Virus record (IMG/VR): IMGVR_UViG_3300004457_000126
Span: 1-34,115 of that record
Source: a virus
DNA length: 34,115 nucleotides
Reading direction: 5' to 3' (one strand)
This document shows positions 24,415 to 31,577 of the stretch, piece after piece. The first letter of the stretch is position 1. Every line of letters begins with the position of its first letter. Position numbers and translations under genes: made by a program. The notes under the pieces were generated by a model. That model worked only from the letters and a program-made list of their open reading frames with translations. It made no database searches and was not told the origin of the DNA.

Positions 24415-24843
24415 ATGGCTAAAAGAGTGTTTAAAAGCACTAAGAAAATATCGGGGGGCAGTAGCCTATACCGATCATGGGATAAGTGGTCAGAGGATGA
24501 CACTATCATTGGGGAATACATCGGCACTGGACGCCAGGATAAGTACGGTCACGACACGTACAATGTGAAGGTAGAAGAAGTTTTCTTTAATAAACCTTCG
24601 GAGGCTAAAGGACTTCGCGGTAACATCATCACACTTAACCACACAGGCGGGTTCGGTAAGTATATGGCGAACGTAGAGACCGGAGCGATGCTACAGATCG
24701 TTTACAAAGGTCAGAACGAAATCCAGAAAGGCAAGTGGGCCGGAGAGATGGCACACGCTATCGAAGTGGACATCGTAGAAGAAGAAGGAAGCGGAGAGGA
24801 GTACGCAGAGGATGAAGAAGAAATCGAAGAAGACGATCTCTAG
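24415..24843 (+). CDS. Single-stranded DNA-binding protein (OB-fold, acidic tail)
   Basis: A 142-residue protein with a GAGGAGAGAG ribosome site. The body (GGSSLYRSWDKWSEDDTIIG, then EYIGTGRQDKYGHDTYNVKV, and TGAMLQIVYKGQNEIQKGKW) has the beta-strand spacing of an OB fold with conserved aromatics. The last ~24 residues are almost all Glu/Asp, the interaction tail typical of SSBs such as T7 gp2.5. It lies between the polymerase and a RecE-like nuclease, the usual place. The AGTGTTTAAA motif occupies codons 4-7. Family assignment is by fold pattern and context. Confidence 0.75.
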   Translation: MAKRVFKSTKKISGGSSLYRSWDKWSEDDTIIGEYIGTGRQDKYGHDTYNVKVEEVFFNKPSEAKGLRGNIITLNHTGGFGKYMANVETGAMLQIVYKGQNEIQKGKWAGEMAHAIEVDIVEEEGSGEEYAEDEEEIEEDDL

Positions 24844-25765
24844 TCCCTACGTACTAAACGAGTATAACTTCGATATGCCTTCTGAGGTGTACCACTCAAT
24901 AGTAGGTACTTACTCTAGCTCACAGTTCAAAGACCTACTCGACGATGAGGTTCACTTCATCAAGAAGTATGTCGATAAAACTGTGGAGCGAGAGGACGTG
25001 CCAGCGTTTAGCGTGGGTAACTACTTCCACACTGGCGTACTGGAGCCGGAAAAGCTGTCCAAGGACTGCGCTGTATATAGTGGCAAAGTCCGCAGGGGGG
25101 CTGACTGGGAGAAGTTTAAAGCCAAAAACGAGGGCCGGGTCATTGTGACTTCAAGCCAGCGTGAGGAGGCCGAGAGATTAATCAACTCCGTGAAGGCGTC
25201 TGACATAGCGATGAGCTACGTCGATGGGGGGAAGCCGGAGGTATCGCTATTCGTTAAGCTGGCAGTGTACGCAGGAGATATTTACGCCCCAGAATTTAAT
25301 AAGGTATTAGACCGAAATTCTGGATGGGTGGATTTCGACTGGACTCCGTGCGATGCGGTGGAGCTGATAGTGAAAGTCCGGGCCGATAGTCTCGGAGATG
25401 ATTTCGTACTGGATCTAAAGTCTACCAGCGGTAACGCTAGGTCTAATGGCTCGATGAGAAACAAAATCTCATACTATCATTATGACCTATCGGCAGCGTT
25501 GTATTTAGATATTTTCTCCCTGCCAAGGGGGGAGCAGCTAAATAGCTTTATCTGGACGTTCGCATCTAAGGACTATTTCAACTGCAAGTCTTACGTAGCT
25601 AGCTCCCACAATATACGAGTGGGCAGGGCTAAGTACATGAAGGCAATGCTCAGTCTCGCTAATCTAGTGGCTACTGACTATAGAGTTGACGATGTCCTGG
25701 GGGTACTAGAACCGCTACCGCATGAGTTAGAGTATTTAAAAGAAAACGACCTAGATTTAATTTAA
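24812..25765 (+). CDS. RecE-like / PD-(D/E)XK exonuclease
   Basis: A 317-residue protein that starts within the acidic tail of the SSB gene (32-nt overlap). GAGAGGAG lies 9 nt upstream of the ATG. It has the RecE/exodeoxyribonuclease VIII-like layout: YNFDMPSEVYHSIVGTYSSS, then QFKDLLDDEVHFIKKYVDKT, and FSVGNYFHTGVLEPEKLSKD. The catalytic region is IVKVRADSLGDDFVLDLKST (Asp, then D-x-K), followed by YYHYDLSAALYLDIF, the conserved Q/Y helix. It resects double-stranded ends for annealing-based recombination. No ssDNA-annealing (Bet/Erf/Sak) protein is recognised nearby; the next gene is the best candidate partner. Confidence 0.85.
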   Translation: MKKKSKKTISSPYVLNEYNFDMPSEVYHSIVGTYSSSQFKDLLDDEVHFIKKYVDKTVEREDVPAFSVGNYFHTGVLEPEKLSKDCAVYSGKVRRGADWEKFKAKNEGRVIVTSSQREEAERLINSVKASDIAMSYVDGGKPEVSLFVKLAVYAGDIYAPEFNKVLDRNSGWVDFDWTPCDAVELIVKVRADSLGDDFVLDLKSTSGNARSNGSMRNKISYYHYDLSAALYLDIFSLPRGEQLNSFIWTFASKDYFNCKSYVASSHNIRVGRAKYMKAMLSLANLVATDYRVDDVLGVLEPLPHELEYLKENDLDLI

Positions 25766-25782
25766 CCAAACAGGAGAATTTA

Positions 25783-26319
25783 ATGACACCACAGACAGTT
25801 ACCTACACACGCCGTATGCCAATGGAGCAGTACGGTTATTGCGAACTTACGGCTACGGCTACAATCGGCGACGATGAGAACGCGCACGATGCGTTTATGT
25901 CCCTGAAAGAAGAAGTAGAGAAGGCAATCTCTGGAGAGATGTCCGCAGCTTCGGAGACAGTAACCGAGGAGCCAAAGAAAAAAACTAAGGCCAAGGTTAA
26001 AGCGGCCAAGGTTGAAGAAGAAGAAGAAGAAATTAACACCGAAGACACTCCCGACGATGATGAGGGGGAGGAAGTAGTAGCTCCGAAGGCCGCGAGAAAA
26101 ACGAAGTCAAAAACTTCTACCTACTCGCGCTCAAACGAGACTCATAAAGCGTTGTTCGCGGCTACTCTTAATGAGGAGTTCCCCGCGTGGAAAAAAACAG
26201 ATGCCAGTAAAGCTAAGGCTAAGAAATTAAGCCAGTCGCTAGACGGCACTGAGTTCCTAGACGCTGACGGAGAAGTTACTATGTCCTTTATCGCTCTCAT
26301 GCGTAAGGGCATGAAGTAG
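25783..26319 (+). CDS. Charged hypothetical protein, candidate recombination partner
   Basis: A 178-residue protein with an AGGAG ribosome site. The N-terminal ~50 residues are compact (YTRRMPMEQYGYCELTATAT). A Lys/Ala and Glu-rich linker follows (KKKTKAKVKAAKVEEEEEEI). The C-terminal ~55 residues form a basic helical domain (HKALFAATLNEEFPAWKKTD). This N-terminal type occurs in phage replication operons next to a RecE-like nuclease. The very charged disordered linker suggests a flexible tether. It overlaps the helicase gene by one base. No annealase fold can be claimed. Confidence 0.6.
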   Translation: MTPQTVTYTRRMPMEQYGYCELTATATIGDDENAHDAFMSLKEEVEKAISGEMSAASETVTEEPKKKTKAKVKAAKVEEEEEEINTEDTPDDDEGEEVVAPKAARKTKSKTSTYSRSNETHKALFAATLNEEFPAWKKTDASKAKAKKLSQSLDGTEFLDADGEVTMSFIALMRKGMK

Positions 26320-28610
26320 TGAAACCTGCCGCGCCTCTGAGAGAATACCAGGAGCGCGGCATTCTTTACGCAATAAAAAATCCCTACTCAATACTCGCGA
26401 TGGACCCCGGACTGGGAAAGGCACAGAAAAATACTTCAAGAGTTTATACCCCGAAAGGTCCGGTTCCTATTGCGTCCCTGAGTGTAGGGGATATTGTGCT
26501 AGGTCAAAATGGAGAACATAGACGTGTCCTTGGAGTATATCCCCAAGGGGTTAAAGATATTTTTAAAATATCGTTTAATGACGGCAGCTCTACTCACTGT
26601 TGTAAAGAGCATCTATGGTCAGTTCAAAACGGAAATCAAAAGGCCAGGGGTCTTGGATTTAAAGTCCTAGACACGGCTAGCATACAATCTACTTTAAAAG
26701 AGCGAGGGGGAAAACTAAGATGGGTCATACCCCAGCTATCCTCTCCCGCATCTTTCTCCGACAGGGATTTAATCATACCCCCATATTTAATGGGGGTCCT
26801 GATCGGAGACGGGAGTCTGCGGAGGGGGGTAACACTAACCAACCGATCTCCCTTCATATATAAAAGAATAGTAAAGTGCGCTGACGGGTACACGGTTAAG
26901 AGAGTTTCTAGTGGCAATAGTTTCACTATCTCTATACTTGGCAGGGATAAAAATAATAGAAATCCTATGTTCTCGGAGATAAAAAGACTGGGTCTAGATG
27001 TTCTATCCAAGCACAAATTCGTTCCCGATCAGTACAAGTATGGGTCCTTCACCTCTCGACTGGATATTCTAACTGGTATTCTAGATACGGACGGATACGT
27101 CATGTCGGACGGGACTCTACAATTTACTTCGGCATCCGAGAGGCTAGTAGATGATGTCAGAGAGATAGTAGAGAGTTTTGGAGGAGTTGCTAGAAAGCGG
27201 TTTAAAAGGGCTAGATGTCAGACTGGGATATTCAATAGCTGGACTATCACCATATCCATGCCCTGTGGCATGGTGCCGCTATCTAAGCCTTTTAAAAGGA
27301 AAAGATTTAAAGAGAAAACCAAGTACCTTCCTAGGAGGAGAGTAGCCTCTATTGAAAGTGCTGGCAGACATGAGGCTACTTGCATATCAGTGGAGGGCGG
27401 ACACTATCTAACAGATCATTTTATAGTTACACATAACACTAGAATTGCCATTGAACTAAGAGAACGTCTAGGCGGTAACTGCCTAGTGATATGCCCGGCG
27501 TATCTTATCGCTAATTGGGAGGCTGAGATCCGCCTCTGGGCACCTCCCGATAGAGTTGTCACTGCCGTAAAGAAGGGTAAGGATCTTTACGACGTTTTCG
27601 ATTCGGACTACGTGCTGGTTAGCTACGACCTGTGCCAGAAATCAGAACACCTATTTGAGTGGGCGGACATGGTCATTATGGACGAGGCACACCTAGCTAA
27701 GTCAATGAAGGCCAAGCGCACACAATTCATACACAAAAATGTTTACGAGAATAGCATCAAGCGCATACATCTATTGACTGGCACTCCTATTAAAAACAGA
27801 ACGCAAGAATTCTACAGCCTTTTATCGTTGTGTAGCTATTGTCCAGACACACCGGACAGTCGATTTTTAGACGCCTACCCCGATGAAATAACATTCGCTG
27901 ATAAGTTTAGCTACCGGGAGGAGTACACGATAGAAGTAGGCGGGAGGCACGTCACAATACTAAAATGGTCCGGGCTTAAAAACGTAGAGGAGCTAAAAAC
28001 TTACCTGGATGGGAAGTATTTAAGAATTAAGTCTTCAGACGTTCTGGATCTCCCGCAGGTAGTTTTTAAGGACGTTATACTTAGCTCAGAGCCGGACCAC
28101 GCACTGCTAAAAGCCTTTAAAGAATACATAGAAACATACTCAGAGAGATTCGACCCTACGGTCAAGGCTGTATCGGCACTAAGTAAAACTCCGTCCACCA
28201 TAAAGTACGTACAGAATTTAATCGAGGAGACGGGGTGCGCTCTGGTCTACACCGACCACGTCCTAGCGTCGGAGACTCTGGCCAGGGGGCTAGGGACTGT
28301 GGCGATAAACGGGAATATGCCAGCGCACAAACGTATGGAAGCCGTAAACAATTTTCAAGCTGGCCAGGGAACTGTTTTAGTGGCTACAATCGGGTCGCTA
28401 TCCACCGGAGTAAATTTAACCAGGTCTAATCACATAGTCCTTAATGACTTACCTTGGGTGCCCGGAGATTTAAAACAAACTATCTACCGAATTCAAAGAC
28501 TAGGTCAGAAAAATAGTTGTTTTGTTCACAGAATATTCTCCAGCTCAACGGATGAGTACATCGCAGAAGTTCTGTTATCTAAACAGGAGACTATAGACAT
28601 GGCCACTTAA
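26319..28610 (+). CDS. SNF2-family DNA helicase interrupted by an intein
   Basis: The 763-residue precursor starts at GTG. The extein parts (residues 1-34 and 374-763, about 424 residues after splicing) form an SNF2-type helicase. It shows LREYQERGI, Walker A MDPGLGK/T split by the intein, motif II MDEAH (Asp455-His458), LLTGTPIKNR, FNLTR-like TGVNLTRSNHIVLNDLPWVP and QTIYRIQRLGQKN. Without removal of the intein the ATP site cannot form, so splicing should be essential for function. Such helicases in phage replication modules probably assist fork remodelling, branch migration or recombination. It is the last gene of the replication operon. Confidence 0.93.
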   Translation: MKPAAPLREYQERGILYAIKNPYSILAMDPGLGKAQKNTSRVYTPKGPVPIASLSVGDIVLGQNGEHRRVLGVYPQGVKDIFKISFNDGSSTHCCKEHLWSVQNGNQKARGLGFKVLDTASIQSTLKERGGKLRWVIPQLSSPASFSDRDLIIPPYLMGVLIGDGSLRRGVTLTNRSPFIYKRIVKCADGYTVKRVSSGNSFTISILGRDKNNRNPMFSEIKRLGLDVLSKHKFVPDQYKYGSFTSRLDILTGILDTDGYVMSDGTLQFTSASERLVDDVREIVESFGGVARKRFKRARCQTGIFNSWTITISMPCGMVPLSKPFKRKRFKEKTKYLPRRRVASIESAGRHEATCISVEGGHYLTDHFIVTHNTRIAIELRERLGGNCLVICPAYLIANWEAEIRLWAPPDRVVTAVKKGKDLYDVFDSDYVLVSYDLCQKSEHLFEWADMVIMDEAHLAKSMKAKRTQFIHKNVYENSIKRIHLLTGTPIKNRTQEFYSLLSLCSYCPDTPDSRFLDAYPDEITFADKFSYREEYTIEVGGRHVTILKWSGLKNVEELKTYLDGKYLRIKSSDVLDLPQVVFKDVILSSEPDHALLKAFKEYIETYSERFDPTVKAVSALSKTPSTIKYVQNLIEETGCALVYTDHVLASETLARGLGTVAINGNMPAHKRMEAVNNFQAGQGTVLVATIGSLSTGVNLTRSNHIVLNDLPWVPGDLKQTIYRIQRLGQKNSCFVHRIFSSSTDEYIAEVLLSKQETIDMAT
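26421..27437 (+). mobile_element. Class 3 intein with LAGLIDADG homing endonuclease
   Basis: The 339-residue intein spans precursor residues Ala35-Asn373 and lies between Lys and Thr of the Walker A motif (GLGK/T). Residue 1 is Ala, so the usual Cys/Ser nucleophile is missing. Block B has THCCKEHLW, with His98 and Trp100 at the B:10 and B:12 positions. Block F has TCISVEGGHYL, Cys355 at F:4. Block G is FIVTHN followed by T, with Thr371 at G:5 and a Thr at +1. This Trp-Cys-Thr set defines class 3 inteins. The endonuclease has two LAGLIDADG motifs: YLMGVLIGDGS (Asp164) and LDILTGILDTDGY (Asp258), both with the acidic residue, so the enzyme is probably active. Confidence 0.93.
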
Positions 28611-28656
28611 ATTGTATTAGTGTTTCAAAATTAACTTTCACTAAAAGGAGTTTTAA

Positions 28657-28836
28657 ATGCTACGTGTTCAACGTCTTGAGCGACCTACTAAGCGCAGCGG
28701 AGTAAAAATCGAGCCAGGTGGGGCCACGCTAATGCGCGGACTACGGGTAATAAATCAAAATAATTTCTCGGTATGGGTAGATAAATTTACCCCTCCGGCA
28801 CAATTACTAGCTAAGAAAAGAAAAGCTAAGAAATGA
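28657..28836 (+). CDS. Small basic hypothetical protein (59 aa)
   Basis: A 59-residue protein with an AAAAGGAG ribosome site. It reads MLRVQRLERPTKRSGVKIEP, later FSVWVDKFTPPAQLLAKKRK, and ends in a Lys/Arg tail. It overlaps the next ORF by 4 nt (ATGA). The preceding gap (28611-28656) contains TTAGTG and CACTAA arms flanking an AT-rich loop. No family recognised. Confidence 0.65.
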   Translation: MLRVQRLERPTKRSGVKIEPGGATLMRGLRVINQNNFSVWVDKFTPPAQLLAKKRKAKK

Positions 28837-28922
28837 GCTGGCATGAAATAGCAGCGGCGGCATTTAATATTTCCGCTCTGATATTTGTTTACGGAATGGT
28901 CTGGAAAACTTGGAACTACTAA
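28833..28922 (+). CDS. Tiny single-span membrane peptide (29 aa)
   Basis: A 29-residue ORF reading MSWHEIAAAAFNISALIFVY followed by GMVWKTWNY. Residues ~5-22 are hydrophobic enough for one membrane helix, flanked by Trp residues at the interface. It overlaps the upstream ORF and ends 13 nt before the endolysin start. Location directly before the endolysin suggests a holin-like or accessory lysis peptide. It is shorter than any classic holin family, so this is inference. Confidence 0.5.
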   Translation: MSWHEIAAAAFNISALIFVYGMVWKTWNY

Positions 28923-28935
28923 ATTAGGGGGAATC

Positions 28936-29664
28936 GTGACTGACCGAACAGAGGGTATTAAGCGGCTACAATCGGCTCTAAATGGAATGGGGAATAAGCT
29001 GACAGTAGACGGCGACTACGGGCCGATCACTGAGGCCACGACGCTTGGCGCTATCGGACATAAGGGTAATACTGCCCCAGACATTAAACCAGTACCCGAC
29101 GTTAAACCAGCCCCAGTGGTCGCAGGAGGGATGTTCGGCGCTCCGTGGGTGTTCGCTAACATCGACCTACTCGGACGCAGTGAGACCGATCCTGAGTTAA
29201 ATGCGCGGTATGTGCCGGAGTGGAAGCTAGATGGACTGCCGGGATATAAGACGCTGTCCGGCAATTCTTATGCGTGGTGTTCTGTGAGAGAAAACGCCGA
29301 TAAGCGAAAAGTCGGGGTCAGGGGAACTAATAGCGCGGGGGCTAGATCATGGTCTACGTGGGGGAAAAAATGCCCGTTCTGGTTTGGCGCGACACTTGAC
29401 ATCCAGCATCCTGGAGGGGGCCGCCATGTAGGGGACTTCCTTTACTGGATAGACGAGAAGAAGAACCTAGCCGCAATTCTCGGCGGGAACCAAGGCAATA
29501 GATTCTCAGTAGCTTCGGTAAGTTTGGCTCCGGGTCACGATAAACTAGTAGCAGGTCCCAGATGGTCAAATGACGTTAGTGACGGAATATTCGTTTCAAT
29601 GAGCGAAGTTTTAAAAGCGCACCCGTACCTAAAAGTCGGCGGCGCGATGACTAGAACAACTTAG
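28936..29664 (+). CDS. Endolysin (peptidoglycan-binding domain plus TIGR02594-type peptidase)
   Basis: A 242-residue protein. The GTG at 28936, preceded by AGGGGG, is preferred to an upstream in-frame ATG at 28885 that lies inside the preceding small ORF. Residues ~4-42 form a peptidoglycan-binding domain (GIKRLQSALNGMG, DGDYGPITEAT). A Pro/Lys linker follows. Residues ~68-242 match the TIGR02594 family of NlpC/P60-like phage lysins: PWVFANIDLLG, SYAWCSV with Cys115, NSAGARSWSTWGKKC, GGRHVGDFLYW with His164, and ILGGNQGN. It cleaves the host cell wall at the end of infection. No signal peptide, so a holin is needed for release. A strong terminator follows. Confidence 0.88.
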   Translation: MTDRTEGIKRLQSALNGMGNKLTVDGDYGPITEATTLGAIGHKGNTAPDIKPVPDVKPAPVVAGGMFGAPWVFANIDLLGRSETDPELNARYVPEWKLDGLPGYKTLSGNSYAWCSVRENADKRKVGVRGTNSAGARSWSTWGKKCPFWFGATLDIQHPGGGRHVGDFLYWIDEKKNLAAILGGNQGNRFSVASVSLAPGHDKLVAGPRWSNDVSDGIFVSMSEVLKAHPYLKVGGAMTRTT

Positions 29665-29679
29665 TCCGTAGTGGACGCC

Positions 29680-29728
29680 ACGGCTGGCGCTAGGGTCAAT
29701 GTCACCTAGGTACTGCCAGCCGTTTTTT
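29680..29728 (+). terminator. Intrinsic terminator after endolysin
   Basis: Arms ACGGCTGGC (29680-29688) and GCCAGCCGT (29715-29723) are perfectly complementary and followed by TTTTTT. An inner stem CTAGG/CCTAG (29690-29694, 29705-29709) extends the hairpin. This is the strongest terminator in the window. Confidence 0.9.
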
Positions 29729-29740
29729 ACTGGGGGATGA

Positions 29741-29968
29741 GTGGTACAGCCATATTTAGAGCTAATCGACGGCAGTGAAGTAACGGCGGAGATAGACACA
29801 GCGGCTATCGGAATTGACGGCAGATTTCGCCCTGTAATTATTGGAGACGACGAGGGAATAGAGATAAATATTACCATCGACGACGCCCGTAGAGTTTTAG
29901 ACTTCTTGATAGAGGCGATTAAGTATATGGAGTTTAAGTCTAACGCCTATCATGGGAGAAAACAGTGA
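29741..29968 (+). CDS. Hypothetical protein (75 aa)
   Basis: A 75-residue acidic protein starting at GTG with a GGGGGAT ribosome site, directly after the terminator. The pattern PYLELIDGSEVTAEIDTAAI is followed by IEINITIDDARRVLDFLIEA, suggesting beta strands and one helix. It overlaps the next gene by 4 nt. No promoter is clear between it and the terminator, so transcription may come from read-through or a phage-specific promoter. No family recognised. Confidence 0.65.
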   Translation: MVQPYLELIDGSEVTAEIDTAAIGIDGRFRPVIIGDDEGIEINITIDDARRVLDFLIEAIKYMEFKSNAYHGRKQ

Positions 29969-30198
29969 GATCCTTCTACGAGGAGCTGCTAAAAAAATGT
30001 GAGTACGGCCCTTCTGGGGATGGGTTTAGATCTATCTACATGGAAGGCGCTCTCGATGCTAAGGACATCTATTTCGCTAAAATATCGGAAATAGAATTAA
30101 GTCTAAAGAAGTCCTGTACGTGCGAGGTAGTTGACGATTGGATTCCCGTTGGGACCTGTCCGGTATGCGCGGCGATATTGTCGCTTAAGGAGTTTTAG
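29965..30198 (+). CDS. Small Cys-containing hypothetical protein (77 aa)
   Basis: A 77-residue protein starting at a GTG overlapping the upstream stop. After a helical N-terminus (FYEELLKKCEYGPSGDGF) the C-terminus has CTCEVVDDWIPVGTCPVCAA. The four cysteines could bind zinc, as in short regulatory phage proteins. It is followed directly by a TTG-initiated lipoprotein gene whose ribosome site (AAGGAG) lies in its last codons. Confidence 0.6.
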   Translation: MRSFYEELLKKCEYGPSGDGFRSIYMEGALDAKDIYFAKISEIELSLKKSCTCEVVDDWIPVGTCPVCAAILSLKEF

Positions 30199-30342
30199 TT
30201 GAGACTAATAATCGCCCTGCTATTTTTATCTAGCTGTACGCCGACGCTTAAGGACTGCACTAACCGCTGCGCTGCTAAAGGCAAAGCGGTTAAGGCTTAT
30301 CATTCTCGCGGTGTATGTGACTGTGTTGGAGATGTGCCGTGA
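30199..30342 (+). CDS. Short lipoprotein (47 aa)
   Basis: Missed by length-based gene calls. A 47-residue ORF starting at TTG with AAGGAG 7 nt upstream. It encodes MRLIIALLFLSSCTPTLKDC: a short basic-hydrophobic signal and a canonical lipobox LSSC, with +2 Thr favouring the outer membrane by the usual sorting rule. The mature part is 34 residues with five further cysteines (DCTNRC, VCDC). Such small lipoproteins in phages serve as outer-membrane spanins or as superinfection-exclusion factors that block receptors. It is 535 nt after the endolysin. Confidence 0.65.
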   Translation: MRLIIALLFLSSCTPTLKDCTNRCAAKGKAVKAYHSRGVCDCVGDVP

Positions 30343-30393
30343 CATCCACCCCAAGTGAATCGCTTGAGGCAGAACTCGAAGGGAGAGGGCAGG

Positions 30394-30735
30394 ATGAGCG
30401 GCTATATATGTCCAAGTTGCGGTCGCGCTGTTGATCAGCCATTCCTAAACGACTGCAAGCCAAAGCCCGCTGCACCCGCGTGTTGCGCTCCGTCTGCACT
30501 ATTCGAGCGCGCATTAAGGGGAGAGCCAAAGCCAGCCGAGAGCGCGAGTGTCCCGATACTTTGGCACGCTCAAAAGATGAGTGAAATGGTGGATAAACTC
30601 GCCGCCGCTGAGTTGAAGGCTGGGGAGTATGAGAGGGCGCTGGAGAAAGTCGTGATGTATGCCTGCGACGCAGACGAGCGCAGGGAAATTGCGCGCAAGG
30701 TGCTCGCCGCGCACAGAAGAGGGGGAGAGTCGTGA
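30394..30735 (+). CDS. Small zinc-ribbon hypothetical protein (113 aa)
   Basis: The ATG at 30394 is preferred over an in-frame upstream start because GGGAGAGGGCAGG precedes it. The protein begins MSGYICPSCGRAV, with further CKPK and CC residues within the first 40, then a charged helix (MSEMVDKLAAAELKAGEYER) and a basic end (DERREIARKVLAAHRRGG). The N-terminal CxxC with later cysteines suggests one metal site. It overlaps the next gene (GTGA). Base composition is higher in G+C than in the late genes. Confidence 0.55.
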   Translation: MSGYICPSCGRAVDQPFLNDCKPKPAAPACCAPSALFERALRGEPKPAESASVPILWHAQKMSEMVDKLAAAELKAGEYERALEKVVMYACDADERREIARKVLAAHRRGGES

Positions 30736-30944
30736 AAAAACATTGGGTTAACTTTATTGCAACTATCCATGGAGCAGTACTCGTTGAAGGAGACGACACG
30801 CCAGAGGATGCTGGTAAATATGTTAAGCGCCACCTCGACATTTCGGCAGACGCTGAGGGAGTAGACGCTGAAATTAACGATGCATCCATTACCATAGAAA
30901 ACTGTTATGAGGACCGCCCCACGAAAGAGGCCGAGCGTGAGTGA
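30732..30944 (+). CDS. Hypothetical protein (70 aa)
   Basis: A 70-residue acidic protein starting at a GTG that overlaps the previous stop, with GGGGGAGAG 3-11 nt upstream. The pattern KKHWVNFIATIHGAVLVEGDD, APEDAGKYVKRHLDISADAE and NDASITIENC is beta-alpha-beta and resembles many short phage early proteins, but no named family is recognised. Confidence 0.6.
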   Translation: MKKHWVNFIATIHGAVLVEGDDTPEDAGKYVKRHLDISADAEGVDAEINDASITIENCYEDRPTKEAERE

Positions 30945-30953
30945 GGGGGAGAC

Positions 30954-31151
30954 GTGACCGACTACGGACTGACTCCATTTCAGCATAAGGTTTTAAAAGA
31001 ACTGCTCAAAGGTAAGTCTAACCGTGAGATAGCAGAGGCTTTAAACATAACCATAAGAGCGGTTAAAGGTCGGATGATCTGCATTGCGATTAAGTACGGT
31101 GTCGCTAAAAGACACGAGATTGTAACAAAACACCACGGGATAAGATCGTGA
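30954..31151 (+). CDS. Stand-alone LuxR/GerE-type HTH regulator
   Basis: A 65-residue protein starting at GTG with a GGGGGAG ribosome site. The sequence LTPFQHKVLKELLKGKSNRE, IAEALNITIRAVKGRMICIA is a full GerE-type helix-turn-helix (L-T-x-x-E/Q-x-x-V-L-x-x-x-x-x-G-x-S-N-x-E-I-A). No receiver or autoinducer-binding domain is attached, so it binds DNA constitutively or with a partner. Its target may be phage or host promoters. It overlaps the next gene (GTGA). Confidence 0.8.
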   Translation: MTDYGLTPFQHKVLKELLKGKSNREIAEALNITIRAVKGRMICIAIKYGVAKRHEIVTKHHGIRS

Positions 31152-31345
31152 CAGAATTACCAGGCGCGCCAGAATGTCCTACCTGCTCTAAGCATAAGAA
31201 AGTGGCCAAGGACTATTCAGAACTAAACGCCGAGCTACTTGACCGCAACAGGCAGCTATCATTTCGCTTGCGTGAGATCAGGAGACTTCTGTCTCCGTTC
31301 ACTAAAGCATTGTCGGAGATGTCCGAGAGAGCGAACCCCAATTAG
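31148..31345 (+). CDS. Small hypothetical protein with CxxC and coiled coil (65 aa)
   Basis: A 65-residue protein starting at a GTG overlapping the HTH gene stop. The N-terminus has PECPTCSKHKK, one CxxC; residues ~20-60 form a charged coiled coil (DYSELNAELLDRNRQLSFRL). Two such chains could share a zinc site. The overlap suggests co-translation with the HTH regulator and a possible partner role, which is inference. Confidence 0.55.
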   Translation: MTELPGAPECPTCSKHKKVAKDYSELNAELLDRNRQLSFRLREIRRLLSPFTKALSEMSERANPN

Positions 31346-31346
31346 C

Positions 31347-31577
31347 ATGGAAACACGCGGACGCAGTGAGCATAAAAGACGGGGCGGTAAACGAAAGGAT
31401 AGGGTCTTTCGCATCTACGTGGAACTGCCACCAGGCGTAGACGAGAATGACTTTATGGACTACGCAGAGGAGGCAATAACTTCCTACTGGGCGTACTGCA
31501 ATCCCTCATCAACTCATGGCGAGTATCTAGAGGGCGCTTGCGTGAAACGACACTCCGTAAATCCATACAAAAAATGA
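31347..31577 (+). CDS. Hypothetical protein (76 aa)
   Basis: A 76-residue protein. The ATG at 31347 lies 1 nt after the previous stop and is preferred to an upstream TTG inside the preceding gene. It begins METRGRSEHKRRGGKRKDRV (very basic), followed by FRIYVELPPGVDENDFMDYA. A basic N-terminus with an alpha/beta body suggests nucleic-acid contact. It overlaps the HNH gene (ATGA). Confidence 0.6.
   Translation: METRGRSEHKRRGGKRKDRVFRIYVELPPGVDENDFMDYAEEAITSYWAYCNPSSTHGEYLEGACVKRHSVNPYKK

Noticed and set aside
30339-30434. 31-residue ORF starting at GTG overlapping the lipoprotein stop
   Set aside because: It overlaps the zinc-ribbon gene out of frame, and its product has no recognisable features. 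Possible, but not supported.
31239-31346. N-terminal extension of the 31347 gene from TTG 31239
   Set aside because: It would lie wholly in the preceding gene; the ATG at 31347 fits the tight gene packing better.
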